Part shown: positions 33,738 to 41,715 of the stretch, one piece after another
Layout of the letters: each line of letters begins with the position of its first letter
Position numbering within the stretch: the stretch's first letter is position 1
Source: JALORV01 sp963712485
Lineage (GTDB): Bacteria > Pseudomonadota > Gammaproteobacteria > Burkholderiales > Burkholderiaceae_F
DNA length: 64,000 bases
Direction of reading: 5' to 3'
NCBI GenBank assembly: GCA_963712485.1
Contig: CAVQID010000019.1
Location: 372,001 to 436,000, forward strand
Program-made: the position numbers and the translations under genes
Notes under the pieces: model-generated
Database searches by the model: none
What the model was told of the DNA's origin: nothing
What the model saw: only the letters and a program-made list of their open reading frames with translations

Positions 33738-35090
33738 ATGACCGTGCGCGAGGGCAGCCTCGAGGCGCCGACCCGCCACCCCTTGGCATGGAAGTCGCAA
33801 GACTTCTGGGACGAAGCCAAACTCCACAAGGAACTCGAGCGGGTTTTCGACATCTGTCACGGGTGTCGTCGCTGCGTGAGTCTGTGCGGCTCGTTTCCGA
33901 CACTCTTCGACCTGGTCGACAACGGTCCCACTGGAGAGGTCGACGGCGTGCCGAAGGAAAAGTACAAGGCGGTCGTCGACCAGTGCTACCTGTGCGACAT
34001 GTGCTACATGACGAAGTGTCCGTACGTGCCGCCGCATCCGTGGAACCTCGACTTTCCGCACCTCATGCTGCGCGCGAAGGCCGTTCACTTCCGCAGACAC
34101 GGGGCCAGTGTCGCCGACAAGTTCCTGACCTCGACCGACAAGGTGGGGATGTTCGCCGGTATCCCGGTCGTCACGCAGATCGTGAATTCGGTGAACCGGA
34201 GCTCCGCCGGGCGCGGTGCGATGGAGTCGCTGGCCGGAATCGACCGCAACGCCTGGTTGCCCGACTTTGCGAGCACGAAGTTCCGTTCGGCCGCGCGCTC
34301 CGACACGGCTGCGCCCGTCATCGACGGTGCAAAGACGCCAGGGAAGGTGGCGATATTCTCGACCTGTTATGTGAACTACAACGAGCCTGGCATCGGCCTC
34401 GACCTCATCAGGATCCTCGAGCACAACGCCATTCCGTTCGTGCTGGCGGAAAAGGAAGCGTGCTGCGGCATGCCGAAGCTCGAGATCGGCGACCTGGAGG
34501 CGGTGGAGCGGCTCAAGAACATCAACATTCCGCAGCTCGCGCGCCTCGCGCGCGAGGGCTATGCGATCGTCACCGCGATTCCATCGTGCACGCTGATGTA
34601 CAAGCAGGAGCTGCCGCTGATGTTTCCGGACGACGAGGATGTGCAGATCGTGAAGGAAGCGATGTGGGATCCGTTCGAGTATCTGGTGGCACGCAACAAG
34701 GACGGCCTGCTCAGGAACGACTTCAAGCGCTCGCTGGGTACGGTGTCTTACCACGTGCCCTGTCACGGGCGCGTGCAGAACATGGGCCGCAAGACGGAAG
34801 AACTGCTGAAACTGCTGCCGGAGACCAAGGTCCATACCGTGGAGCGCTGCTCCGGACACTCGGGGATCTGGGGCACACGCAAGGAATTCCATGCGATGGC
34901 GATGAAGATCGGCAAGCCGGTCTTCAAGAACATGGCGAGCGTGCAGCCGGATTACGTGAGTTCGGACTGCCAGCTGGCAGGCCACCACATCGAGCAGGGA
35001 ATCAGGGAGTTCGCCAACGAGGCGATGGGCGGCAAGTCGCCGCAGGTCGCACATCCGATAACGCTGGTTCGGATCGCTTACGGCTTGTAG
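33738..35090 (+). CDS. GlpC/heterodisulfide reductase-like iron-sulfur protein
   Basis: 450 residues from ATG 33738. Two ferredoxin-type [4Fe-4S] motifs are near the N-terminus: CHGCRRCVSLCGSFP and CYLCDMCYMTKCPYVPP. Two CCG-type domains follow, the first with EKEACCGMPKLEIGD and the second with VPCHGRVQNMG and ERCSGHSGIWGT, where the paired cysteines read Cys-Ser. These domains bind noncanonical Fe-S clusters in HdrB and GlpC. The protein has no membrane helix and is probably an electron carrier or oxidoreductase subunit. Its partner proteins are presumably the rubrerythrin before it and the DUF3501 protein after it. Confidence 0.88.
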   Translation: MTVREGSLEAPTRHPLAWKSQDFWDEAKLHKELERVFDICHGCRRCVSLCGSFPTLFDLVDNGPTGEVDGVPKEKYKAVVDQCYLCDMCYMTKCPYVPPHPWNLDFPHLMLRAKAVHFRRHGASVADKFLTSTDKVGMFAGIPVVTQIVNSVNRSSAGRGAMESLAGIDRNAWLPDFASTKFRSAARSDTAAPVIDGAKTPGKVAIFSTCYVNYNEPGIGLDLIRILEHNAIPFVLAEKEACCGMPKLEIGDLEAVERLKNINIPQLARLAREGYAIVTAIPSCTLMYKQELPLMFPDDEDVQIVKEAMWDPFEYLVARNKDGLLRNDFKRSLGTVSYHVPCHGRVQNMGRKTEELLKLLPETKVHTVERCSGHSGIWGTRKEFHAMAMKIGKPVFKNMASVQPDYVSSDCQLAGHHIEQGIREFANEAMGGKSPQVAHPITLVRIAYGL

Positions 35091-35116
35091 CCGGAAAAGG
35101 AATCTGGAGAATGACA

Positions 35117-35701
35117 ATGGCACAGATCTCGCGTGACAGTCTGCTGACGCTCGAGGCGTATGCAAAGCAGCGCAGCGAGTTTCGCGCGCTTGTCCTTGCG
35201 CACAAGAAGAACCGTACGGTTCGCCTCGGCGAGCACGTGACGCTGATCTTCGAGGATGAGCTGACGATTCGCTACCAGATCCAGGAAATGCTTCGGATCG
35301 AGAAGACCTTCGAAGAGGCCGGTATCCAGGACGAGCTCGACGCCTATACACCGCTGATCCCCGACGGGACCAACCTGAAGGCGACGATGATGATCGAGTA
35401 CGAGGATGCGCTGGTCCGCAAAACCGAGCTCGGCAAGCTCAAGGGCGTCGAGGGTCGTGTCTACGTACAGGTCGACGGCCAGCCTCGGGTCTACGCGATC
35501 GCCGACGAGGATCTCGAGCGCGAGAACGAGGAGAAGACCTCGTCAGTGCACTTCCTCCGGTTCGAGTTCGAACCGGCTGCCATTTCGGCCTGGAAGACGG
35601 GCGCGGCGATTGCGATGGGAATCGACCATCCGAACTACGCGGTGCGGCTCGAAGAGGTCGCGCCGCAGGTGCAGAGTGCGCTCGCACAGGACTTCCACTG
35701 A
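35117..35701 (+). CDS. DUF3501 family protein
   Basis: 194 residues from ATG 35117; ATG 35111 is the alternative. The spacing to GGAG favours 35117. It is soluble, acidic and has no cysteine motif. Conserved-looking stretches are HKKNRTVRLGEHVTLIFED, TIRYQIQEMLRIEKTFEE, DELDAYTPLIPDGTNLKATM and GIDHPNYAVR. The family has no established function. It occurs next to a GlpC-like protein and rubrerythrin, which suggests a shared redox or peroxide-related task. It starts 26 bases after the Fe-S protein stop. Confidence 0.85.
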   Translation: MAQISRDSLLTLEAYAKQRSEFRALVLAHKKNRTVRLGEHVTLIFEDELTIRYQIQEMLRIEKTFEEAGIQDELDAYTPLIPDGTNLKATMMIEYEDALVRKTELGKLKGVEGRVYVQVDGQPRVYAIADEDLERENEEKTSSVHFLRFEFEPAAISAWKTGAAIAMGIDHPNYAVRLEEVAPQVQSALAQDFH

Positions 35702-35744
35702 CGCTCCGATAGAGCGGATTCCGAGCGACGATGTCGTCGTCTCG

Positions 35745-36818
35745 GTGCCGGTTCCTGCGGCATCCGCCCGCAAGGGGCGAGGCGCAGTTTCCAATCTCGC
35801 GCATCGATTCGAGTCGGTACGGCGTTCGACTGACGCCGACGCGATTACCGAGGACGAGGAGCTTCCGCCGCTCGCCACGACCGTGACGCTGGAGACGGCG
35901 CGCTCGGTCATCACCCGCAACGATTCGCCGGACATCGGCTTCGATCGTTCGATCAACCCGTATCGCGGCTGCGAGCACGGCTGCATCTACTGCTATGCAC
36001 GTCCGACCCACAGTTACCTGAATCTGTCGCCGGGGCTCGATTTCGAGACCCGGCTGGTCGCAAAGAGCAATGCCGTGGAGCTGTTGACAAAGGAGCTCGC
36101 GGCGCCGTCGTACCGGCCGGACCTCGTGATGGTCGGCGTGAACACCGATGCCTACCAGCCGATTGAGCGCGAGCTGAAGATCACGCGCGGCATTCTGGAG
36201 GTACTGACTGCCGCACGCCATCCGTTCGGTCTCGTCACCAAGTCATCGCTCGTGGAACGCGACCTCGATCTGATCGGCGAGATGGCGGCACTGAAACTCG
36301 CTTCGGTCAGCATCAGCATCACGACGCTCGACGCGAGGCTGTCGCGCATTCTTGAACCGCGTGCCGCCAGTCCGCAGCGCCGGTTGCGAACGGTACGCGC
36401 GCTGGCCGCGGCAGGCGTAGCCGTGCGGGTGAACCTGGCGCCGGTGATTCCGTTCATCAACGAGCCGGAGATCGAGGCCATCATCGACGCCGCGGCCGAG
36501 GCCGGCGCGAAGAACGCGCATTACACGGTCGTGCGCCTGCCCTGGGAAGTGAGCCCGTTGTTTGAGGAGTGGCTCCAAGCGCACTTTCCCGAGCGGGCGC
36601 AGCGCGTGATGAACAGGATCCGCGACATGCGCGGCGGCAAGAACTACGACGCCGGGTTCGGCAGCCGCATGACCGGCGAGGGCACATGGGCGCAACTGAT
36701 CGCGCAACGATTCCGCCGCGCCAGCGCGCGTCATGGCTTCAGTGATTCCTGGCCATCGGCCAGGACTGATCTCTTCGAGGCGCCGCGGCCGGCCAAGCGG
36801 CAGCTCGACCTGTTCTAG
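35745..36818 (+). CDS. PA0069/Rv2578c-like radical SAM protein
   Basis: Radical SAM protein of about 357 residues. The [4Fe-4S] motif is in NPYRGCEHGCIYCYARPTH (CxxxCxxC), preceded by the family-typical KGRGAVSN and SPDIGFDRSINP. Downstream are GVNTDAYQPIERELKITR, LVTKSSLVERDLDLI and VRLNLAPVIP-like VRVNLAPVIPFINE. The family resembles spore photoproduct lyase but its reaction is not known. No ATG gives a sensible N-terminus. GTG 35745 starts just before KGRGA; a much longer frame runs back through the DUF3501 gene and is not used. Confidence 0.86.
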   Translation: MPVPAASARKGRGAVSNLAHRFESVRRSTDADAITEDEELPPLATTVTLETARSVITRNDSPDIGFDRSINPYRGCEHGCIYCYARPTHSYLNLSPGLDFETRLVAKSNAVELLTKELAAPSYRPDLVMVGVNTDAYQPIERELKITRGILEVLTAARHPFGLVTKSSLVERDLDLIGEMAALKLASVSISITTLDARLSRILEPRAASPQRRLRTVRALAAAGVAVRVNLAPVIPFINEPEIEAIIDAAAEAGAKNAHYTVVRLPWEVSPLFEEWLQAHFPERAQRVMNRIRDMRGGKNYDAGFGSRMTGEGTWAQLIAQRFRRASARHGFSDSWPSARTDLFEAPRPAKRQLDLF

Positions 36819-36824
36819 CGATTC

Positions 36825-37235
36825 TCAGCCGCCGGACTTCAGTACGCTCTCGTAATAGGTCTGAAACAGCAGCGCGATGGTTGCCATCAGTGCAATCGCG
36901 CCGCCCGCGAGTGTGGCAATCGCGACCAGCACCGCGTCCCAGCCACTGTGGTTACGCCGGGTGTTCTGAGCGTTGTAGCGGGCGTCGAATCGTTCGTCCG
37001 GCATCAAGGCAATGAAAAGCGCCTGGATAAACCCTCCGGTAACCGGAATCATCAGCACGAAGAAGGCTGGCGACTGGTACCAGTTGCGTACGCCCAGGAT
37101 CAGCGGCACGGTCGCTGCGGTGATCGCGAGCGGCAGCCACCAGCCCTTCTGCCCGAGATAGAGCCGGTTTAGGCCGAACGCGCCTGCGAGCGAGGCCAAA
37201 AGGGCTGCCAGTGCCTTGTGACGAAATTTCGCCAT
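36825..37235 (-). CDS. TM2 domain-containing membrane protein
   Basis: 136 residues from ATG 37235. The N-terminal TM2 domain has KALAALLASLAGAFGLNRLYLGQ-type sequence (the GxxGxxRxYLG turn reads GAFGLNRLYLGQKGWW), followed by a second helix. Two further hydrophobic segments lie at about 55-75 (FFVLMIPVTGGFIQALFIAL) and 103-125. Function is unknown. It is convergent with the radical SAM gene, with 6 bases between stops. Confidence 0.82.
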   Translation of the reverse strand: MAKFRHKALAALLASLAGAFGLNRLYLGQKGWWLPLAITAATVPLILGVRNWYQSPAFFVLMIPVTGGFIQALFIALMPDERFDARYNAQNTRRNHSGWDAVLVAIATLAGGAIALMATIALLFQTYYESVLKSGG

Positions 37236-37553
37236 GTGGGAATGCGTGCGCCGACTTGAGGGCGGCTCATCATACGGAGCGCGGCTTATGACTCGTCGGG
37301 CTTGCCCTGCTCCGAGCGGGCGCGCTGGATTCGAATCCCGGCTGCGCTTGCCTGCCGTTCCGCAGGACGGATACAATCGCGGGTTTTCCGCGGCGCCGCA
37401 CCACGGACGGTGGCGTACGACTTCGGACGGGTCAAACCAGCCGGCGGCGTGGCGGAGCGTCGAACGATTTCGGCGCTGATCCAGCGAATCAGCGCAGTTG
37501 CGGGCCGGGCGCCCTCGGCGTTTGTGTCTGCAGGAATTTGATAAGGAAAAGCC
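37236..37553. other. Intergenic region upstream of rpsP
   Basis: This 318-base gap between the divergent TM2 gene and rpsP has no convincing protein or RNA gene. It contains a sigma70-type promoter at 37348-37377 and, directly after the -10, a small inverted repeat CGCGG-gtttt-CCGCG at 37378-37392. GATTCGAATC near 37328 resembles a tRNA T-loop, but no cloverleaf can be built around it. The 160 bases after the promoter would be the leader of the ribosomal operon. Confidence 0.6.
37348..37377 (+). promoter_or_regulatory. Probable sigma70 promoter of the rpsP-rimM-trmD-rplS operon
   Basis: TTGCCT (37348-37353) and TACAAT (37372-37377) with an 18-base spacer. The hairpin immediately downstream could be part of the transcript start. 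The distance to the rpsP ATG is about 170 bases, so a leader is expected. Prediction is from sequence only. Confidence 0.55.
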
Positions 37554-37805
37554 ATGGTCGTGATTCGACTTGCCCGCGGCGGCGCAAAGAAGCGGCCGTT
37601 CTTCAACATTGTTGCGACGGATTCACGCAATCCACGCGACGGTCGCTTCATTGAGCGCGTCGGGTTTTACAACCCGGTCGCGGCCGAGAACGAACCGAAA
37701 CTGCGTATCGCTGCTGATCGCCTCAGCTACTGGACCGGGGTCGGCGCACGTATGTCGCCCACGGTTGCGCGCCTCGTCAAGGAACACGCACCCGCCTCGG
37801 CGTAA
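37554..37805 (+). CDS. rpsP: 30S ribosomal protein S16
   Basis: 83 residues, the normal length for S16. It begins VVIRLARGGAKKRPFFNIV and contains DSRNPRDGRFIERVGFYNPVA, the conserved S16 core. It is the first gene of the classical rpsP-rimM-trmD-rplS operon. The start ATG is preceded by AAGGAAA. Confidence 0.98.
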   Translation: MVVIRLARGGAKKRPFFNIVATDSRNPRDGRFIERVGFYNPVAAENEPKLRIAADRLSYWTGVGARMSPTVARLVKEHAPASA

Positions 37806-37810
37806 GGCCG

Positions 37811-38359
37811 GTGGCCGGCGCGACCATGCCGGCCGCTGCGGCGGCTGAGCTGCCGCCGGATCTGGTGGAACTGGGTGCCGTGCGTGGCGCCTACGGAGTA
37901 AAGGGCTGGGTTCGTGTGGCGTTGCTCGGCTCCGACGGAACCGTACTGCTGACTGTGGCGGACTGGTGGGTACTCAAAGCCGGACGTGCGTGGCAGGTGG
38001 AGCCGCAGCAGCGCCGGCGACACGCGGGCGTGCTGCTCGCGAAGTGGTCGGGGTGCGAGTCGAAGGAAGATGCTGAGGCGCTAAAAGGCGCTGTTGTTGC
38101 AGTCCCGCGCAGCGCTTTTCCGGAAGCGGTCCCCGGCGAGTATTACTGGGTCGACCTGCTCGGTTGTCATGTCGTCAATCGAAGCGGTGACGCACTGGGT
38201 ACGGTGTCGGGACTGCGCGAAAACGCCGGTGGCCAGTGGCTGGAAGTCAGCAACGGTCCGGCAGGCGAAGTCCTGCTGATACCACTGGTCGAGCAGTACG
38301 TTGAAGCGGTTGATCCGTCTGCGCGGTCCGTGCGGGTCGACTGGCAAAGGGATTGGTGA
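37811..38359 (+). CDS. rimM: Ribosome maturation factor RimM
   Basis: About 182 residues. The N-terminal RimM domain has LVELGAVRGAYGVKGWVRV. The C-terminal PRC-barrel has GEYYWVDLLGCHVVN, GTVSGLRENAGGQWLEV and LLIPLVEQYVEAVD. It binds S19 and assists maturation of the 30S head. The start may be GTG 37811 or ATG 37826; both leave the conserved core intact. The TGA overlaps the trmD ATG (TGATG). Confidence 0.96.
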   Translation: MAGATMPAAAAAELPPDLVELGAVRGAYGVKGWVRVALLGSDGTVLLTVADWWVLKAGRAWQVEPQQRRRHAGVLLAKWSGCESKEDAEALKGAVVAVPRSAFPEAVPGEYYWVDLLGCHVVNRSGDALGTVSGLRENAGGQWLEVSNGPAGEVLLIPLVEQYVEAVDPSARSVRVDWQRDW

Positions 38360-39126
38360 TGCGTTTCGACGTGGTGACGCTTTTTCCCGCAATGTTCGCG
38401 GCGATCAGTGAGCACGGCATCACGCGTCGCGCCTACGAGCTGGGCTTGTGGTCGCTGACGACCTGGAGCCCGCGCGATTTCACGACGGATGCGCATCGGA
38501 CCGTCGATGACCGGCCCTATGGGGGCGGTCCGGGAATGGTGATGATGGCCGAGCCGCTGGCACTCGCGATCGAGGCCGTGCGGAGCGATGGCGGCGGTGC
38601 GCGGGTGCTGGCGCTGGCGCCGGGCGGACACCCGCTGACGGACGCGCGGGTCCGAGCCCTGGCGAGCGCGGGTGGGTCGGTAGCGATCGTGTGCGGAAGA
38701 TATGAGGGTACCGACCAGCGCTTCCTCGATGTGTGTGTCGACGAGGTGCTGTCGGTCGGCGACTTTGTAATGTCGGGCGGCGAACTCGCAGCGATGGCGC
38801 TGATCGACGCGGTGGTGCGCCAGTTGCCGGGAGCGCTGAAGGAAGCGTCAGCCGAGGAGGAGTCTTTTGCCACCGGCCTGCTGGATGCGCCACACTACAC
38901 GCGTCCGGAACAATGGCGCGGCCTCGAAGTGCCGTCGGTCCTGATGTCGGGCCACCACAAGGACATCGAAGCCTGGCGCCGGCGCGAAGCGCTGAAGGCG
39001 ACCATGCAGTTTCGCCCGGACATGATCCGGGCAGTGCGCGCGGCGGGCAGGCTCACCGCGGGCGATGAGAAGGATTTGCGCGAACTGGCGCAGATGGGTG
39101 CAGCGGAGTCGTCATCTGCTGCGTGA
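38359..39126 (+). CDS. trmD: tRNA (guanine-N1)-methyltransferase
   Basis: SPOUT methyltransferase of 255 residues that makes m1G37 in tRNAs. It starts MRFDVVTLFPAMF. The trefoil-knot SAM site shows IVCGRYEGTDQRFLD and SVGDFVMSGGELAAM, and PYGGGPGMVM and HYTRPEQWRG are also conserved. The ATG overlaps the rimM stop. An upstream in-frame GTG at 38353 is less likely. Confidence 0.97.
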   Translation: MRFDVVTLFPAMFAAISEHGITRRAYELGLWSLTTWSPRDFTTDAHRTVDDRPYGGGPGMVMMAEPLALAIEAVRSDGGGARVLALAPGGHPLTDARVRALASAGGSVAIVCGRYEGTDQRFLDVCVDEVLSVGDFVMSGGELAAMALIDAVVRQLPGALKEASAEEESFATGLLDAPHYTRPEQWRGLEVPSVLMSGHHKDIEAWRRREALKATMQFRPDMIRAVRAAGRLTAGDEKDLRELAQMGAAESSSAA

Positions 39127-39193
39127 TTAGGAACCATCCTCTCGGACGGCATACAACGATGACAGCCGTGCGACGATGGGTTAGGAGCTGAAA

Positions 39194-39598
39194 ATGAACA
39201 TCATTGAAAAGCTGGAACAGGAAGAGCTTGCCCGCGTTTCGGCGAACAAGACGATTCCGAGCTTCGCCCCGGGCGACACGGTGATCGTCAACGTCAACGT
39301 TGTCGAGGGCAACCGCAAGCGTGTGCAGGCCTATGAGGGTGTGGTCATCGGTCGGCGCAACCGTGGCCTGAATTCATCGTTCGTCGTGCGCAAGGTATCG
39401 AGCGGCGAGGGCGTGGAGCGAACGTTCCAGCTGTACTCACCGACGATCGCGTCGATCGAGGTCAAGCGTCGTGGCGACGTCCGGCGCGCGAAGCTTTACT
39501 ACCTGCGTGACCGCTCGGGCAAGTCCGCGCGGATCCGCGAAAAGCTGTCGCACAAGTCGGCAGCGGATAAAGCTGCCGCTGACGCCGCGGCAGAGTAA
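39194..39598 (+). CDS. rplS: 50S ribosomal protein L19
   Basis: 134 residues, slightly longer than the usual 115 because of an Ala/Lys-rich tail (KSAADKAAADAAAE). The core is FAPGDTVIVNVNVVEGNRKR, FEGVVI-like YEGVVIGRRNRGLNSSF, and VKRRGDVRRAKLYYLRD. It is the last gene of the rpsP operon and is followed by a GC-rich hairpin. Confidence 0.97.
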   Translation: MNIIEKLEQEELARVSANKTIPSFAPGDTVIVNVNVVEGNRKRVQAYEGVVIGRRNRGLNSSFVVRKVSSGEGVERTFQLYSPTIASIEVKRRGDVRRAKLYYLRDRSGKSARIREKLSHKSAADKAAADAAAE

Positions 39599-39616
39599 CT
39601 GCCTGGCCGCGCGACC

Positions 39617-39645
39617 GGGGCCGCCGCAGGCGGCCCCTTGCGTTT
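39617..39645 (+). terminator. Hairpin terminator after rplS
   Basis: GGGGCCGCC and GGCGGCCCC form a perfect 9-bp stem with a GCA loop (39617-39637), followed by TTGCGTTTGT. The T-tract is interrupted, so it may be a weak intrinsic terminator, but it sits 19 bases past the last gene of the operon. Confidence 0.7.
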
Positions 39646-39671
39646 GTCTGCCACGTGAAACCTACTGAACG

Positions 39672-40382
39672 ATGAGCGACCCGGCGACTCTGCCCCGTCG
39701 GCCGTTGTTCGATCCGGAGACCATCCCGCACGACCCGTCGTTCGCCGATCCCGCGGTGCGTGGTTCAGCGGTCACCCTCGAGCGCTTGCGTCCTGCAGCG
39801 CTGCGTCACCGCTTCGCGGGGTCCGTTGTCTGGCAGCCGGAATTGCGCGCAGATCCGCGTCTGTTCGTTCAGGACCTCGAACCGCGGCCCGCGGCCGTGC
39901 TGATGCCGCTGATCGTCCGCGGCAATGAAGTCCGCGTGCTGTTGACCCAGCGCACCGATCACCTGCACGACCACGCCGGGCAGATCAGCTTCCCCGGTGG
40001 CCGGCTGGAACAACACGATGTCGATCCGACCGCCGCCGCGCTGCGCGAGACCCAGGAAGAAATCGGCCTCAGCGCGACGAACGTCGATGTCGTCGGTGTA
40101 CTGCCCGAGTACGTCACGGTGACGGGCTACCGCGTGACTCCGGTTGTTGGCCTGGTTGAGCAACCGTTCAGCCTGACTCTGGACGCGTTCGAAGTATCGG
40201 AGGCGTTCGAGGTCCCGCTGGCCTTCCTGATGGACCCCGCCAACCATGAGCGGCGCATCGTCTCGCTCGGCGAAACGGTGCGGACGTTCTACGCAATGCC
40301 GTATCAGGCACAGCGTCGCTACTTCATCTGGGGCGCCACGGCTGCCATGCTGCGCAATCTGTATCACTTCCTGCGCGCCTGA
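39672..40382 (+). CDS. NUDIX CoA pyrophosphatase
   Basis: 236 residues. The Nudix box is GGRLEQHDVDPTAAALRETQ continuing EEIGL, and the preceding TDHLHDHAGQISFPGG matches the NudL/YeaB-type coenzyme A diphosphatase signature (UPF0035). It hydrolyses CoA and its derivatives to adenosine bisphosphate and phosphopantetheine. It follows the rplS terminator, and a CobD/AmpE-like gene lies 44 bases downstream. Confidence 0.9.
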   Translation: MSDPATLPRRPLFDPETIPHDPSFADPAVRGSAVTLERLRPAALRHRFAGSVVWQPELRADPRLFVQDLEPRPAAVLMPLIVRGNEVRVLLTQRTDHLHDHAGQISFPGGRLEQHDVDPTAAALRETQEEIGLSATNVDVVGVLPEYVTVTGYRVTPVVGLVEQPFSLTLDAFEVSEAFEVPLAFLMDPANHERRIVSLGETVRTFYAMPYQAQRRYFIWGATAAMLRNLYHFLRA

Positions 40383-40426
40383 CGGTGCGCTGACCGCCTC
40401 TACAATCCGCGGCAAGGAGGATTCAC

Positions 40427-41392
40427 TTGGCCTGGCTGTCGCTGGTGATCACGCTGCTTGTGGAACAGCTGCATGCGCTGCCGGGCGAGAACCCGGTGTA
40501 TGCGTCGGTGCGGCAGGTGTCGTCGTGGGCGGAGCGCAACCTCAATGCCGGTCGACCCCGGCACGGCGCGTACGCCTGGCTGCTCGTGGTTGTCGGCCTC
40601 ACGCTGGTCGTCGGTGCTGCCTGGTCGCTGTTGGTGTCGCTCAGCTGGTTCCTCGGGCTCGCGCTCAACGTCCTCGTGCTGTACTTCGCGCTCGGATTCA
40701 GGCAGTTCAGCCATCGTGGCACCGAAATCCAGATTGCGCTCGCCAACGGCGACCTGGCCGCGGCACGACGCGAACTGACCGCGTGGAAGCGGTTGAGTGA
40801 CCCGACCTTCAGCGCTGCCGACCTGTCACAGGAAGAAGTGGTGCGGCAGGCGATAGAGCACGGGCTGATGCTGTCACAACGGCACGTCTTCGGTGTCTTC
40901 TTTTGGTTCGTGGTGTTGCCGGGCCCGATGGGCGCCGTTTTCTATCGGCTCGCGGAACACTCCGCGCGCGTCTGGAATCGTTCGCCGCTGCCGCCGACGC
41001 CCCCGGATCGGTTCGGTGAATTCGCGCGGCGGGCATTCGCATGGATCGACTGGGCGCCGGCCCGCCTGACGGCACTGGGCTATGCGATTGTCGGCGACTT
41101 CGAAGGTTCGATTTACTGTTGGCGCCAGGTGGCGCGCCAGCCCGCCGAGCGCGGGTTGCCGGCACCCGAGGCGCATACGCTGATTCTTGCGGCGGCCAGT
41201 GGCGCACTCGGCCTCAGGCTGATGCCGGAGGCCGAAACGACGCGTTACTTTGACGAGGTCGGCAACGAGGGCGCCGGACTGGCAGAACCGCGCCCGCCGG
41301 CGTTGCGAGCGGTGGTCGGCCTGGTGTGGCGCGCGCTGCTGCTCTGGCTGGCGCTACTGCTGCTGCTGACGCTCGCCAACTGGTTCGCCTAG
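40427..41392 (+). CDS. CobD/CbiB-family membrane protein (AmpE-like)
   Basis: 321 residues with hydrophobic segments near 50-80 (LLVVVGLTLVVGAAWSLLV), 145-165 (HVFGVFFWFVVLPGPMGAVFYR) and at the C-terminal end. It belongs to the CobD/CbiB-like superfamily in which AmpE, a modulator of beta-lactamase induction, is found; the segment FGVFFWFVVLPGPMGAVFYR is characteristic. No cobalamin genes are near, so a cobinamide synthase role is unlikely. The start is TTG 40427, with AAGGAGG at 40414-40420. Its last bases overlap the stop of the convergent DUF2007 gene. Confidence 0.8.
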   Translation: MAWLSLVITLLVEQLHALPGENPVYASVRQVSSWAERNLNAGRPRHGAYAWLLVVVGLTLVVGAAWSLLVSLSWFLGLALNVLVLYFALGFRQFSHRGTEIQIALANGDLAAARRELTAWKRLSDPTFSAADLSQEEVVRQAIEHGLMLSQRHVFGVFFWFVVLPGPMGAVFYRLAEHSARVWNRSPLPPTPPDRFGEFARRAFAWIDWAPARLTALGYAIVGDFEGSIYCWRQVARQPAERGLPAPEAHTLILAAASGALGLRLMPEAETTRYFDEVGNEGAGLAEPRPPALRAVVGLVWRALLLWLALLLLLTLANWFA

Positions 41393-41715
41393 CCGGCGTT
41401 CTCGACCGTCATTGGCCGAGCGGCGCCGCAACGCCAGCAGGCGCCGAACTGCGGCTCCAGCATTTCACCGCAAGCCGCACAGCGCCACTGCGGCCCGCCC
41501 GCCGGGCGCCTGAGCTGCTGCAGGATCTCGAGCGCGCGCACCTCGTCTGCCTCGCGCTCGAGCCACAACTGCGGTGCGCATTCGAGAAACGGAATCTCGC
41601 CCATCGCGCCCGACAGGGTCGTGTTGCGCAGTTCGCATCGAATGCCCGCGGCGCGCAGCGATTCCGCCCAGATTGTCGCCAGCACCATATGATCAGCTCG
41701 CGTCAGCAGTTTCAT
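41389..41715 (-). CDS. DUF2007 protein with C-terminal zinc ribbon
   Basis: 108 residues from ATG 41715. The N-terminal part is a DUF2007 signal-transduction-like domain (LLTRADHMVLATIWAESLRA, LWLEREADEVRALEIL). The C-terminus carries two CxxC pairs (WRCAACGEML and GACWRCGAARP) that can hold zinc. Function unknown. Its ATG overlaps the rsgA stop by 4 bases, so translation is probably coupled. Confidence 0.85.
   Translation of the reverse strand: MKLLTRADHMVLATIWAESLRAAGIRCELRNTTLSGAMGEIPFLECAPQLWLEREADEVRALEILQQLRRPAGGPQWRCAACGEMLEPQFGACWRCGAARPMTVENAG

Noticed and set aside
33717..35351. Minus-strand open frame of 544 codons opposite the Fe-S protein gene
   Set aside because: The plus strand encodes clear [4Fe-4S] and CCG motifs; the antisense frame has no domain.
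35406..35744. Upstream extension of the radical SAM frame through the DUF3501 gene
   Set aside because: The extension is Arg/Ser-rich shadow sequence; family-like sequence starts at KGRGA after GTG 35745.
37300..37380. tRNA-like GATTCGAATCC upstream of rpsP
   Set aside because: The T-stem has an A-C mismatch at the invariant pair next to the loop, and no acceptor, D-arm or anticodon arm can be drawn.
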